Assembly: GCF_000744815.1 (NCBI RefSeq)
Contig: NZ_JQMQ01000005.1
Location: 3,976,055 to 4,040,054, forward strand
Source: Phaeacidiphilus oryzae TH49
GTDB lineage: Bacteria > Actinomycetota > Actinomycetes > Streptomycetales > Streptomycetaceae
Direction of reading: 5' to 3'
DNA: 64,000 nt
A program made the position numbers and the translations under genes. How positions within the stretch are numbered: position 1 is the stretch's first letter; each line of letters begins with the position of its first letter. Positions 17,014 through 24,913 of this stretch are shown one piece after another. The notes beneath the pieces are model-generated. The model was not told where the DNA came from. It saw only the letters and a list, made by a program, of their open reading frames with translations, and searched no databases.

Positions 17014-18027
17014 ATGGCCGGCGAGAACAAGTGGGCGATCCGCCCGGAGGAGACCCCGGTCATCCGGCCCCGCAGGCTCCGCAGCACAGCGGCGATGCGG
17101 CGGCTCGTCGCGGAGACCCGCCTCCACCCGGCGGAGCTGATCCTGCCGGTCTTCGTCCGGGAGGGGATCAGCGAGCCGGTCCCGCTGGCGGCGATGCCGG
17201 GGGTCGTCCAGCACACCCGGGACACCCTCAAGGCGGCGGCCGTCGAGGCCGTCGAGGCCGGCGTCGGCGGGTTGATGATCTACGGCGTCCCCGAGGTGCA
17301 GGACGCGGCCGGCTCCGAGGGCACCAACCCGGACGGCATCCTCCAGCAGGCCATCCGCGACGTGATCGCCGAGGTCGGCGACGAGATCGTGGTGATGTCC
17401 GACCTCTGCCTGGACGAGTACACCGACCACGGCCACTGCGGGGTCCTCGCCGAGGACGGCTCGGTGGACAACGACGCGACCCTCGCCCGCTACGCCGAGA
17501 TGGCCGTGGTGCAGGCCGACGCCGGCGTCCACGTGGTCGCCCCGTCCGGGATGATGGACGGCCAGGTGCGGGTGGCCCGCCGGGCGCTGGACGAGCACGG
17601 GCACACCGACGTGGCGATCCTGGCGTACACCGCGAAGTACGCCTCGGCCTTCTACGGCCCCTTCCGGGAGGCCGTCGGGTCCTCGCTCAAGGGCGACCGC
17701 AAGGCCTACCAGCAGGACCCGGGGAACGCCCGGGAGGCGCTGCGCGAGCTGGAGCTGGACGTCGCCGAGGGCGCGGACCTGGTGATGGTCAAGCCCGGCA
17801 TGGTCTACCTGGACATCCTCAGCGCGGTCGCCGAGGCCTCGCCTGTCCCGGTCTCCGCGTACCAGGTCTCCGGTGAGTACGCGATGATCGAGGCCGCCGC
17901 GGCCAACGGCTGGATCGACCGGGACCGGGCGATCATGGAGGCGCTGACCGCGCTGCGCCGGGCCGGCGCCGAGCAGATCCTCACCTACTGGGCGGTCGAG
18001 GCGGCCCGCAACCTCCGCCAGGGCTGA
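17014..18027 (+). CDS. hemB: Delta-aminolevulinic acid dehydratase HemB
   Basis: A 337-residue porphobilinogen synthase. Schiff-base lysines are in [14 protein letters not shown] (Lys208) and [15 protein letters not shown] (Lys260). The metal region reads [15 protein letters not shown]: two cysteines (132, 142) of the three-cysteine zinc site remain and the middle one is Asp134. The ATG at 17014 follows GAGGAGGC (16998-17005). It is separated from hemD by 233 bases with a hairpin, so it is likely transcribed separately. A perfect terminator follows. Confidence 0.96.
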   Translation: MAGENKWAIRPEETPVIRPRRLRSTAAMRRLVAETRLHPAELILPVFVREGISEPVPLAAMPGVVQHTRDTLKAAAVEAVEAGVGGLMIYGVPEVQDAAGSEGTNPDGILQQAIRDVIAEVGDEIVVMSDLCLDEYTDHGHCGVLAEDGSVDNDATLARYAEMAVVQADAGVHVVAPSGMMDGQVRVARRALDEHGHTDVAILAYTAKYASAFYGPFREAVGSSLKGDRKAYQQDPGNAREALRELELDVAEGADLVMVKPGMVYLDILSAVAEASPVPVSAYQVSGEYAMIEAAAANGWIDRDRAIMEALTALRRAGAEQILTYWAVEAARNLRQG

Positions 18028-18038
18028 CGCGACACGAC

Positions 18039-18075
18039 GAAGGGGCCGGGAGAGCGATGCTCTCCCGGCCCCTTC
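18039..18075 (+). terminator. Strong bidirectional terminator after hemB
   Basis: A perfect 17-base-pair stem (18039-18055 with 18059-18075) with a three-base loop lies between hemB and the convergent rodlin gene. The A/T-poor symmetrical form should work from both sides. Confidence 0.88.
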
Positions 18076-18155
18076 GGCTGTTCACTGTCGGGTCACCGGA
18101 GGGTCAGGTGCTGCGAACGTGACGGGTGTCACGTGGGTTCCGCGTGGGCGGAACG

Positions 18156-18500
18156 TCAGCCGATCAGGTGGCCCAGGCCGCCGTCGCCGTTGCCCTGGGT
18201 GGTGTGGCCGACGTTGCAGATCTGGTGCGGCTGGGTGCTGAGGACCGGCACCTCGACCGGAACGGCCACACCGATCACCGCGACGGCGATGTTGTGGACC
18301 TCCGGCAGGCAGACGTTCGGGTTGTCCAGAGTGTGGAAGTTCGGGCTCATGGCGCCGTGGGTTCCGGTCTGGTTGGTGCCGCCGTTGCCCTGCAGAGCGG
18401 CGGTGGAGCCGTCCGAGTCGCCGATGGCGGAAGCGGGGGCAGCGGCCATGGCGACGCCGGCGGCAGCGACACCGAGGGTGGCGAGAGCCTTCTTGTACAT
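18156..18500 (-). CDS. Rodlin-family surface protein
   Basis: A 114-residue secreted protein. A Sec signal peptide (MYKKALATLGVAAAGVAM, cleavage after PASA near residue 25) precedes a mature part starting IGDSDGSTAALQGNGG. It has the rodlin pattern SPNFHTLDNPNVCLPE with one cysteine, Val/Pro strands, a second cysteine in QICNVG and the ending TTQGNGDGGLGHLIG. Rodlins arrange chaplin fibrils into the rodlet layer of aerial hyphae and spores. It is about two-thirds identical to the next gene upstream, so the two arose by duplication, like rdlA/rdlB. Identification is from remembered rodlin sequence features. Confidence 0.8.
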   Translation of the reverse strand: MYKKALATLGVAAAGVAMAAAPASAIGDSDGSTAALQGNGGTNQTGTHGAMSPNFHTLDNPNVCLPEVHNIAVAVIGVAVPVEVPVLSTQPHQICNVGHTTQGNGDGGLGHLIG

Positions 18501-18601
18501 GGGGGTTGATCCTCTCGTGGTAGCCCACCGCGGCAGAGCGGGGGCGGCTGGGGGGTGGGGATGGGACTCGGCGGGAACCGCCGTGGTGGAGCGGACCGGC
18601 G

Positions 18602-18946
18602 TCAGCCGATCAGGTGGGAGACACCGCCGTCGCCGTTGCCCTGCGTGGTGTTGCCCACAGAGCAGTACTGCTTCGGCTGGGTGCTTGCCACCGGGACCTC
18701 GACCGGGACGGCCACGCCGGCCACCGCGACGGCGATGTTGTGGATCTCGGGCAGGCAGATGTTCGGGTTGTCCAGGAAGTGGAAGTTGGGGCTGTTGTTG
18801 CCCCAGGTCCCGGTCATGTTGGTGCCGCCCGCACCCTGGAGGGAGTTGGTCGACCCGTCGTGGTCGCCGATGGCGGAGGCCGGGGCGGCGGCCATGGCGA
18901 CGGCGGTGGCTGCCACGCCGGCAGCGGCCAGAACCTTCTTGACCAT
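18602..18946 (-). CDS. Rodlin-family surface protein (second copy)
   Basis: A 114-residue paralogue of the adjacent rodlin. The signal peptide MVKKVLAAAGVAATAVAM ends at PASA, and the mature protein shows IGDHDGSTNSLQGAGG, DNPNICLPEIHNIAVAVAG, a second Cys in KQYCSVG and GDGGVSHLIG. The start is ATG 18946, preceded by the ribosome site AAAGGA. An in-frame ATG 12 codons upstream is less likely. A promoter of extracytoplasmic sigma type lies 67 bases upstream. The two rodlins are 101 bases apart on one strand and may share a transcript. Confidence 0.82.
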   Translation of the reverse strand: MVKKVLAAAGVAATAVAMAAAPASAIGDHDGSTNSLQGAGGTNMTGTWGNNSPNFHFLDNPNICLPEIHNIAVAVAGVAVPVEVPVASTQPKQYCSVGNTTQGNGDGGVSHLIG

Positions 18947-19303
18947 TGCAGTTCCTTTGTTGGATTTCTGAGGTGGTGTCAATTGCCTTCTGCTGTCCCG
19001 GAGGCAATCGGCTCAACGAGGGGCCGTCGAACCTGGTTGCGCACCCGATCGGGCGATTACGCCTGTTGAACCCGTTCGCACTGGGTCCAGCCCCTGCGCC
19101 GTGTTCCCGATCCACCCGTGACAACGCGCCAACTGCCCACTTGGAATTGGGTGTTGATCCGGAAGGTCGATTTCCTTCGCCCGGGAGAGGGAAAACCGCG
19201 GTGGCCGATGGACCATCAGGGTGACGCGATCGGTGTCCGCTCCCCGCCGCACGCTTCAATCTGACGGACTGCGTCCAGGCCTCGGAAGACAGGAACATCC
19301 GCG
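18947..19303. other. Divergent regulatory region between rodlin and secreted-protein genes
   Basis: This 357-base gap is less GC-rich than its surroundings and divides the minus-strand rodlins from a plus-strand secreted protein. Besides the candidate rodlin promoter it holds CCAACT followed 17 bases later by TGTTGA near 19126-19156, a weaker similar arrangement facing right. No gene is supported. Confidence 0.5.
19013..19040 (-). promoter_or_regulatory. Candidate BldN-type promoter of the rodlin pair
   Basis: On the minus strand the elements are GCAACC (19035-19040), a 16-base spacer and CGTTGA (19013-19018), 67 bases before the rodlin ATG. AAC at -35 and CGT at -10 are typical of ECF sigma factors. 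Assignment to BldN is inference from the known control of rodlins by BldN. Confidence 0.5.
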
Positions 19304-20008
19304 ATGAAGAACTCCCTGCGAAGGACGGCGGCCGCGATGGCGGCCTGCGCGTCCGCCGGCACCGGCGCCCTCGCCGCCGCCGGAACGGCGTCGGCGACCG
19401 AGCTCGCACCGGTCTCCCAGCACCAGGCCGATCAGGTGAACGCTGTGGAGCACACCGTCTCCGGCATGGATGTGCCGTTCACCGTGCCGCTCGGCGAGGC
19501 GACCCGCCCGCTGCTCGGCAGGACCACCCACGCCCAGGTGTCCGGCAGCCTGCCGGCCTCGCCGGTGGTGCCGCCCTCGGTGAAGCCGTCGGACCCCGGC
19601 GAGATCCTCCCCGACCCGCTGGTGCCGGCGCTCAACGGGCCCGCCCACACCCCCTCGCTGGGCGCGGACGCCCCGCTGGTGGACGGGAGCGGGCGGGTCA
19701 CCGACCACGCGCTGGGCCTGGGGCTGCCGAAGTCCCCGATGGACGCGGCCGGGGCCGCGCTGTCCCTCGGGCACCCGCTGGGGCTGGGGGGCGCGCAGGC
19801 CGCGCACACCCGCAGCGCGCAGGCCGGATCCGACCTCCAGGGCGTGCGACTCGGCGACCTGGAGCCGGCGTTGACCCCGCCGCACCTGTCCACCCGCCCG
19901 AACGGCGGGCTGACGCTGGAGCAGCGGACCACCGGCCAGTCCGTCACCAAGCCGGTGGACGGTGTGGCCGGCAGCCTCAACGACTCCCTCCACAACATCG
20001 GGGTCTGA
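19304..20008 (+). CDS. Secreted protein of unknown function in the rodlin-chaplin island
   Basis: A 234-residue protein with a Sec signal peptide (KNSLRRTAAAMAACASAG... cleavage after TASA near residue 31). The mature part contains no cysteine, is rich in Pro, Leu, Gly and Ser, and has motifs such as GMDVPFTVPLGEATRPLLG and a C-terminal VDGVAGSLNDSLHNIGV. It shows no enzymatic motif or membrane helix. ATG 19304 follows an AGGAA site. I do not recognise the family. Its place between rodlins and chaplins suggests a role at the hyphal surface, but this is inference only. Confidence 0.75.
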   Translation: MKNSLRRTAAAMAACASAGTGALAAAGTASATELAPVSQHQADQVNAVEHTVSGMDVPFTVPLGEATRPLLGRTTHAQVSGSLPASPVVPPSVKPSDPGEILPDPLVPALNGPAHTPSLGADAPLVDGSGRVTDHALGLGLPKSPMDAAGAALSLGHPLGLGGAQAAHTRSAQAGSDLQGVRLGDLEPALTPPHLSTRPNGGLTLEQRTTGQSVTKPVDGVAGSLNDSLHNIGV

Positions 20009-20099
20009 GGCCGCCTCCCGCCCGGGCGCGGTGCCGTACGACGGCCCGCACCCGGGCGGTTCGGCGCGCTGTCGCCGCGCGCTGTTCCCGTGCGCTGTC

Positions 20100-20480
20100 T
20101 CAGTGCGCCATGGCGTCCGTCAGCGAGCCGACGGCCGGCAGTGAGGAGAGCCCCCCGCCGCCGCTCAGCGGCGAGGTCAGCGGGGTGGTGGAGACGGGGC
20201 CCGCGCCCGGGGAGTCCGGGACCAGCGAGACGCCGTTGTTCAGGGGGTCCGCCGAGGACTGCGCCCACGGGTCCAGGCGGAGGTCCTTGAGCGGCCCGAT
20301 CACGTGCTTGGTGGCGCCGCTGAGTCCGGCCAGCCCGGTCGCCGGGTCGAGCCGCTGGAGGCCGACGCCGGGGAGCGGGTGGGTCTGCGGCGCCTCCGCG
20401 GCGAGCGCCGTGCCGCTGGAGGCCGCGGCCCCGGCCGCGGTGAGGCCGACGAGGAGGGCGGCGGCGCGTACGTAAGCCAT
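20100..20480 (-). CDS. Small secreted protein of unknown function in the rodlin-chaplin island
   Basis: A 126-residue protein with a signal peptide (AYVRAAALLVGLTAAGAA, cleavage near ALAA) and a cysteine-free mature region: THPLPGVGLQRLDPATG, a central GPLKDLRLDPW, then a Gly/Ser/Pro-rich tail ending SLTDAMAH. ATG 20480 follows AAGGAA; an earlier in-frame start would bury the signal peptide. The upstream chaplin gene is separated by a terminator hairpin, so this gene probably has its own promoter, which I could not identify. It is convergent with the 234-residue secreted protein gene. Family unknown. Confidence 0.72.
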   Translation of the reverse strand: MAYVRAAALLVGLTAAGAAASSGTALAAEAPQTHPLPGVGLQRLDPATGLAGLSGATKHVIGPLKDLRLDPWAQSSADPLNNGVSLVPDSPGAGPVSTTPLTSPLSGGGGLSSLPAVGSLTDAMAH

Positions 20481-20533
20481 CGTGGGGTTCCTTCTTGGAC
20501 GGGAGAGCTGGGGTCTGACGGTGCTCATGGCAA

Positions 20534-20563
20534 CTGCCCCCCGGCCGGAATGCCGGGGGGCAG
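20534..20563 (-). terminator. Terminator after the first chaplin
   Basis: A perfect 12-base-pair stem (20534-20545 with 20552-20563) with a six-base loop sits 48 bases past the stop of the minus-strand chaplin gene and before the small secreted-protein gene. Confidence 0.8.
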
Positions 20564-20610
20564 TGGCGATGGCGGTGCGGTGACCGCCGTGCCGAGCGCC
20601 TGGTGTGGCG

Positions 20611-20853
20611 TCAGCCGGCGTTGGCGCAGCTGTTGCCGAACGCCGGGTTGAGCAGGCCGATCACGTCGACGGTGTTGCCGCAGACGTTCACCGGGACGTG
20701 CACCGGGACCTGCAGCTGGTTGCCGGACAGGACGCCGGGCGAGTTGGCGGCGGTGCCGGCCGCGGCGCTGCTGGCCGAGGCGGCGCCGGCGCCGGCGAGG
20801 GCGAGCCCGGACGCGGCGACACCGATGACGAGAGCCTTCTTCGCGATGCGCAT
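20611..20853 (-). CDS. Short chaplin
   Basis: An 80-residue short chaplin. A signal peptide (MRIAKKALVIGVAASGLA, cleaved near ASA) is followed by one hydrophobic chaplin domain: NSPGVLSGNQLQVPVHVPVN, then CGNTVDVIGLLNPAFGNSC. Both conserved cysteines (58 and 76) are present. Chaplins self-assemble into amyloid fibrils that coat aerial hyphae and lower surface tension. With no sorting signal it should be the free, short type such as ChpD-H. It is a tandem paralogue of the chaplin just upstream. Confidence 0.93.
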   Translation of the reverse strand: MRIAKKALVIGVAASGLALAGAGAASASSAAAGTAANSPGVLSGNQLQVPVHVPVNVCGNTVDVIGLLNPAFGNSCANAG

Positions 20854-21052
20854 GGCAATTCCTTCGTGAGTCCGTCCAACCCCGAGTGGGAGGGACGATT
20901 GGCGAAACGACCGCTGTGCGGACGCGGACACGCGCCGCCACCGACAACCACCCGGCCAGCGGACACGGAGTCGTCGGGGCCGAACGTTCTGGCGGCGGAG
21001 CACAGGGGGGACAGCCGGCCTGGCGTGGTGGACGCCACGGCCGAGCGCCGGG

Positions 21053-21292
21053 TCAGCGGTTGGCGCAGCTGTTGCCGAAGGCCGGGTTCAGGGCGCCGAT
21101 GACGTTGATGCTGTTGCCGCAGAGGTTCACCGGGACGTGAACCGGGATCTGCAGCTGGTTGCCGGAGATGAAGCCCGGCGAGTTGGCGGCGGTGCCCGCG
21201 GCGGCCGCGTTCGCGCTGGCGACACCGGCACCGGCGGCGACCAGGCCGGCCGCGGCGACGGCCACGCACAGGCCGCGCTTGGTCTTCTGCAT
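21053..21292 (-). CDS. Short chaplin (second copy)
   Basis: A 79-residue short chaplin with a signal peptide (MQKTKRGLCVAVAAAGLVA) and the domain NSPGFISGNQLQIPVHVPVN, then LCGNSINVIGALNPAFGNSCANR. Both domain cysteines (57 and 75) are conserved; the Cys9 in the leader is removed with it. It lies 199 bases upstream of the other minus-strand chaplin, and the two upstream regions share a related motif of about 26 bases, which supports recent tandem duplication with parallel regulation. A free surface amyloid, as no LPxTG-type signal is present. Confidence 0.93.
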   Translation of the reverse strand: MQKTKRGLCVAVAAAGLVAAGAGVASANAAAAGTAANSPGFISGNQLQIPVHVPVNLCGNSINVIGALNPAFGNSCANR

Positions 21293-21581
21293 GGGGATCC
21301 CTCTCTCGTGGGTGCCGGCCCGTTGTGCTGATGCGGGGAGGTCCGCGGCGGCCGACACAGTGTCATCAGGCCCAACGAACACCGGAGTTCGGAGGAGACT
21401 GCCCGCGCACGACGATCACCCGGATGGCAGGCATGCGGGCGTTCGGTCACGCATCCGGGTGAAGATCGCGGGGTCTGGTCCTGGAGGCCGTTTCCTCCCC
21501 CTCCGCGCGGGCGTTATGACCGGTGTTAAGGCACGGAGTACCCCGGTGCTCGGCCACAGCAGAAACCGATGGAGTAATCAC

Positions 21582-21824
21582 ATGAAGAACGCTGTCAAGG
21601 GCGCTCTCATCACCGCCGCCGCGGCCGGCGTCGTCGCCGGTGGCGCTGGTGCCGCCTTCGCGAGCTCTGCCGCCCAGGGTGCCGCGTCCTGCTCGCCCGG
21701 TGTCGCCTCGGGCAACCAGGCGCAGGTCCCGGTGCACGTCCCGGTGAACGTCTCGGGGAACAGCGTCAACGTGATCGGCCTGCTGAACCCGGCGTTCGGC
21801 AACAGCGCCGCCAACGCCGGCTGA
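21582..21824 (+). CDS. Short chaplin lacking the conserved cysteine pair (ChpE-like)
   Basis: An 80-residue chaplin with a signal peptide (MKNAVKGALITAAAAGVVAG) and a clear domain QVPVHVPVNVSGNSVNVIGL. The two usual cysteines are replaced: Ser58 and Ala76. A single different cysteine, Cys37, lies near the start of the mature protein (AASCSPGVAS). S. coelicolor ChpE is also known to lack the pair, so this is probably the ChpE-type member; it cannot form the normal intramolecular disulfide. ATG 21582 follows GGAG. A strong bidirectional terminator lies downstream. Confidence 0.92.
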   Translation: MKNAVKGALITAAAAGVVAGGAGAAFASSAAQGAASCSPGVASGNQAQVPVHVPVNVSGNSVNVIGLLNPAFGNSAANAG

Positions 21825-21851
21825 CGCAGCGCCGGTACCCTCTCGCGTCCC

Positions 21852-21877
21852 CGACGCGGTGACGCGGTGACGCGGTG
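21852..21877. repeat. Short tandem repeat GACGCGGT
   Basis: Three consecutive eight-base units (GACGCGGT, the last running into GATG) lie between the chaplin stop and the terminator hairpin. Probably incidental. Confidence 0.5.
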
Positions 21878-21888
21878 ATGCAGTGCGA

Positions 21889-21926
21889 CAGCGGGGCCCC
21901 GGCCGAATCCGGCCGGGGCCCCGCTG
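21889..21926. terminator. Bidirectional terminator between chaplin and hypothetical gene
   Basis: A perfect 16-base-pair stem (21889-21904 with 21911-21926) with a six-base loop separates the plus-strand chaplin from the convergent minus-strand gene. Confidence 0.88.
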
Positions 21927-21948
21927 CCGTCGGCGGGAGGGCCGCCGG

Positions 21949-22470
21949 TCAGGGCCAGACCAGGCAGTACAGCTGGTGGCCCGCCTCGTGCAGCCGGTTC
22001 GCGAAGTCCTGCCACTCGTGGAGCATGCGGTAGATGACGAAGGCGTCCCGCGGCCCCCGCCGGTCGGGGACGGTGGACCAGATGAACGCGGCCGCACCCA
22101 GCTTCGGCTCGTCCGCGTTGCGCAGCGGGTCCACCACCGACTCGGGGAGCTGCACGACCGCGTAGTCGGGGTGCAGCACGACCAGTTCGAGCGGCGGCAC
22201 CTTCGCCAGCGGGATGCCCTGGATTCCGGTGAGGACCATCGCGCTCATGGTCTCCGGCTTGATCTTGGTGTGCAGGCCGCTGCTGACGGACGACTCCTCG
22301 TCGACTCCGCCGGCTTCTCCGCCCACCTCTCCGGTCTGGCCGAAAAGCTCGCCCAGGCGGCCGAGTTGGCCCAGTTCTCCGGCGTCCAGACCGAGCCCGT
22401 CGCGTCCCAGAGCGGTCGGGACGCGCGCGGCCGTGGCACGGTCGGGCGCGCCGAAGTACTTGTAGGTCAC
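21949..22470 (-). CDS. Conserved hypothetical protein beside hemL
   Basis: A protein of about 173 residues, if started at GTG 22470 ([20 protein letters not shown]). It has a C-terminal globular part with hydrophobic strands ([20 protein letters not shown]), then [20 protein letters not shown] and an end [13 protein letters not shown]. No enzyme signature is recognised. The start is uncertain: the frame continues upstream to 22596 but that extension is Gly/Arg-rich and not protein-like; a GGAGGT lies 16 bases before GTG 22470. It is divergent from hemL. From memory similar proteins flank hemL in streptomycetes. Confidence 0.65.
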   Translation of the reverse strand: MTYKYFGAPDRATAARVPTALGRDGLGLDAGELGQLGRLGELFGQTGEVGGEAGGVDEESSVSSGLHTKIKPETMSAMVLTGIQGIPLAKVPPLELVVLHPDYAVVQLPESVVDPLRNADEPKLGAAAFIWSTVPDRRGPRDAFVIYRMLHEWQDFANRLHEAGHQLYCLVWP

Positions 22471-22802
22471 GCCCAAGCGACCAGCACCTCCATCGCCCCC
22501 TCCTCTTGCGGACCGCCGGCGGCCACCGGCTCGTCCGATCCCCTCAGCCTCGGCATCGAAGCTCCACCGGTGCTCCGGCTCGCGTGCCTCGGACACTCCG
22601 CCCCATCCTCACCGACGTCCGACCTGCCGACAACAGGCGGCCGCACACCTCGGACAACCTCCGACGTACGGCCAGGTGCGCCGTACCCGGCCATCCTTGC
22701 CGACCTCGCGGACGGAGTCGACCATACGGTGTACCTGCGGCCCGATCATCGTCCCAGATGATCGGGCGGGACATGCCGAGCGCCAGGACACGATTTGAGA
22801 CC
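22471..22802. other. Divergent promoter region of hemL
   Basis: This 332-base gap must carry promoters for the conserved hypothetical gene and hemL. The only clear structure is the palindrome at 22741-22766; no -35/-10 pair could be called. No gene is supported. Confidence 0.5.
22741..22766. promoter_or_regulatory. Perfect palindrome upstream of hemL
   Basis: CCCGATCATC (22741-22750) and GATGATCGGG (22757-22766) form 10-base arms with the spacer GTCCCA, 36 bases before the hemL start. It is less GC-rich than the repeat family and looks like a repressor site or a leader hairpin. The factor is unknown. Confidence 0.5.
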
Positions 22803-24158
22803 ATGTGCCTCATGTGCTCCTCAAACTCCCCGGCCCCGGTGAACTACCCGTACGAGGCCCCGGCAAGCCAACTGCTGTTCGAGCGTGCCGAAGTCGTGAC
22901 CCCGGGCGGGGTGAACTCGCCCGTGCGCGCCTTCGGCGCGGTCGGCGGCACGCCCAGGTTCATGGCCTCCGCCAAGGGCGCCTACCTGACCGACGAGGAC
23001 GGCCGCGAGTACGTCGACCTGGTCGGATCCTGGGGGCCGATGCTCCTCGGCCACGCCCACCCCGCCGTGATCGCCGCGGTTCAGGACGCCGTCGGCCGCG
23101 GCACCTCCTTCGGCACCCCGAGCGCGGGGGAGGTGGGGCTCGCCGAGGAGATCGTCCGGCGGGTGGCCCCCGTGGAGCAGGTCCGGCTGGTCTCCTCGGG
23201 GACCGAGGCGACCATGTCGGCGATCCGGCTCGCCCGCGGGTTCACCGGGCGGGCCAAGGTCGTGAAGTTCGCGGGCTGCTACCACGGTCATGTGGACGCG
23301 CTCCTGGCGTCCGCCGGTTCGGGCGTGGCGACTTTCGCCCTGCCGGACTCCCCCGGCGTGACCGGCGCCCAGGCCGAGGACACCATCGTCCTGCCGTACA
23401 ACGACCTGGACGCGGTCCGGGCCGCGTTCGAGGCCAACCCCGGGCAGATCGCCTGCGTGATCACCGAGGCCTCGCCCGGCAACATGGGCGTCGTCCCGCC
23501 GCTGCCCGGCTTCAACCGCGCGCTCAGCGAGCTCTGCCGGGCCGACGGCGCGCTCTTCGTCTCCGACGAGGTGATGACCGGGTTCCGGGTCTCCAAGGCC
23601 GGCTGGTACGGACTGGAGGCGGAGCCGGAGGGCTGGGCCCCCGACCTGATCACCTTCGGCAAGGTGATGGGCGGCGGCTTCCCGGCCGCGGCCTTCGGCG
23701 GGCGGGCCGACGTCATGGCGTACCTGGCCCCGGCCGGGCCGGTCTACCAGGCGGGCACCCTCTCCGGTAACCCGGTCGCGACCGCGGCCGGCCTCGCCAC
23801 CCTCCGGGCCGCCGACGACGCGGTGTACGCGGCCGTGGACCGGGTCGCCGCCGAGGTCTCCGGGCTGGCCCACGAGGCGCTGGACAAGGCCGGGGTGGCG
23901 CACCGGGTGCAGCACGCCGGGAGCATGTTCTCGGTCTTCTTCACCGGCGAGCCGGTGCGGAACTACGACGAGGCGCGCGGCCAGGACGTCTTCCGGTACA
24001 CGGCGTTCTTCCACAGCATGCTCTCCCAGGGCGTCTACCTGCCGCCGTCCGCCTTCGAGGTGTGGTTCCTCTCGGCGGCGCACGACGAGCGGGCGGTCGA
24101 GCGGATCGCCGCCGCGCTGCCGACTGCCGCCGAGGCGGCGGCGCGGGCCACCGCCTGA
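22803..24158 (+). CDS. hemL: Glutamate-1-semialdehyde 2,1-aminomutase HemL
   Basis: A 451-residue PLP enzyme converting glutamate-1-semialdehyde to 5-aminolevulinate, the step between HemA and HemB. Family motifs are [41 protein letters not shown], the PLP aspartate in [13 protein letters not shown] and the PLP lysine Lys287 in [15 protein letters not shown]. The start is ATG 22803 or 22812 (three codons later); no ribosome site is strong for either. The rest of the haem pathway lies at 12.5-18 kb, separated by the rodlin-chaplin island. A palindrome precedes the gene. Confidence 0.96.
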   Translation: MCLMCSSNSPAPVNYPYEAPASQLLFERAEVVTPGGVNSPVRAFGAVGGTPRFMASAKGAYLTDEDGREYVDLVGSWGPMLLGHAHPAVIAAVQDAVGRGTSFGTPSAGEVGLAEEIVRRVAPVEQVRLVSSGTEATMSAIRLARGFTGRAKVVKFAGCYHGHVDALLASAGSGVATFALPDSPGVTGAQAEDTIVLPYNDLDAVRAAFEANPGQIACVITEASPGNMGVVPPLPGFNRALSELCRADGALFVSDEVMTGFRVSKAGWYGLEAEPEGWAPDLITFGKVMGGGFPAAAFGGRADVMAYLAPAGPVYQAGTLSGNPVATAAGLATLRAADDAVYAAVDRVAAEVSGLAHEALDKAGVAHRVQHAGSMFSVFFTGEPVRNYDEARGQDVFRYTAFFHSMLSQGVYLPPSAFEVWFLSAAHDERAVERIAAALPTAAEAAARATA

Positions 24159-24241
24159 CGGTCGGGCTGCGCCTTCGCGGCCGCGCGTCTCGGGGATACT
24201 GGGGCGCGCGGCAAGCGTTTCGAATGTGAGGGAGCTCTCCG

Positions 24242-24913
24242 GTGAGCAGCAGCAGCAACGTCGACGAGGCCGACGTCACCGTCGTGCATCTGATGCGGCA
24301 CGGCGAGGTGCACAACCCGGAGGGCGTCCTCTACGGGCGGCTGCCCGACTACCACCTCTCCGACCTCGGCAAGCAGATGGCGGAGCGGGTCGCCGACCAT
24401 CTCGCGGACCGGGACGTCACGCATGTGGTGGCCTCGCCGCTGGAGCGGGCGCAGGAGACGGCGGCGCCGATCGCGGCCGCCCACGGGCTCCCGGTCGCCA
24501 CGGACGGGCGGCTGATCGAGGCGGAGAACGTCTTCCAGGGGAAGACCTTCGGGGTCGGGGACGGTTCGCTGCGGAACCCCTCGCACTGGAAGCACCTGGT
24601 CAACCCGTTCCGGCCGTCCTGGGGCGAGCCGTACATCGAGCAGGTCGTGCGGATGATGGGGGCGCTGGGGGCGGCCCGGGACGCGGCGCGCGGCCACGAG
24701 GCGGTGTGCGTCAGCCACCAGCTGCCGATCTGGGTCACGCGGTGCTTCGCCGAGCATCGGCGGCTGTGGCACGACCCGCGGAAGCGGCAGTGCTCGCTGG
24801 CCAGCCTGACGAGCTTCACCTTCGAGGGCGACAAGATCGTCTCGATCGGCTACAGCGAGCCGGCGCGGGATCTGCTCCCCGCGAAGCTCGCCGGCAAGGG
24901 CTTCGGCGCGTAG
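24242..24913 (+). CDS. Histidine phosphatase (phosphoglycerate mutase-like)
   Basis: A 223-residue cytoplasmic enzyme of the histidine phosphatase superfamily. The phospho-accepting His lies in VVHLMRHGEVHNP, followed by YHLSDLGKQMAERV and SPLERAQETAAPI; the second catalytic His is in EAVCVSHQLPIWV. These hydrolyse or transfer phosphate from a small substrate that cannot be told from sequence. GTG 24242 follows a GAGGGAGC site. It lies between hemL and the cytochrome c maturation genes and may be co-transcribed with hemL. Confidence 0.88.
   Translation: MSSSSNVDEADVTVVHLMRHGEVHNPEGVLYGRLPDYHLSDLGKQMAERVADHLADRDVTHVVASPLERAQETAAPIAAAHGLPVATDGRLIEAENVFQGKTFGVGDGSLRNPSHWKHLVNPFRPSWGEPYIEQVVRMMGALGAARDAARGHEAVCVSHQLPIWVTRCFAEHRRLWHDPRKRQCSLASLTSFTFEGDKIVSIGYSEPARDLLPAKLAGKGFGA

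Noticed and set aside
20611-21824. Repeated blocks in the chaplin region as a possible CRISPR or tandem array
   Set aside because: The similarity is explained by three homologous chaplin genes; there are no short equal repeats with unique spacers.
22467-22694. A minus-strand frame ending over the start of the hypothetical gene beside hemL
   Set aside because: Arg/Gly-rich, no homology recognised, and it fills what should be the divergent promoter region.
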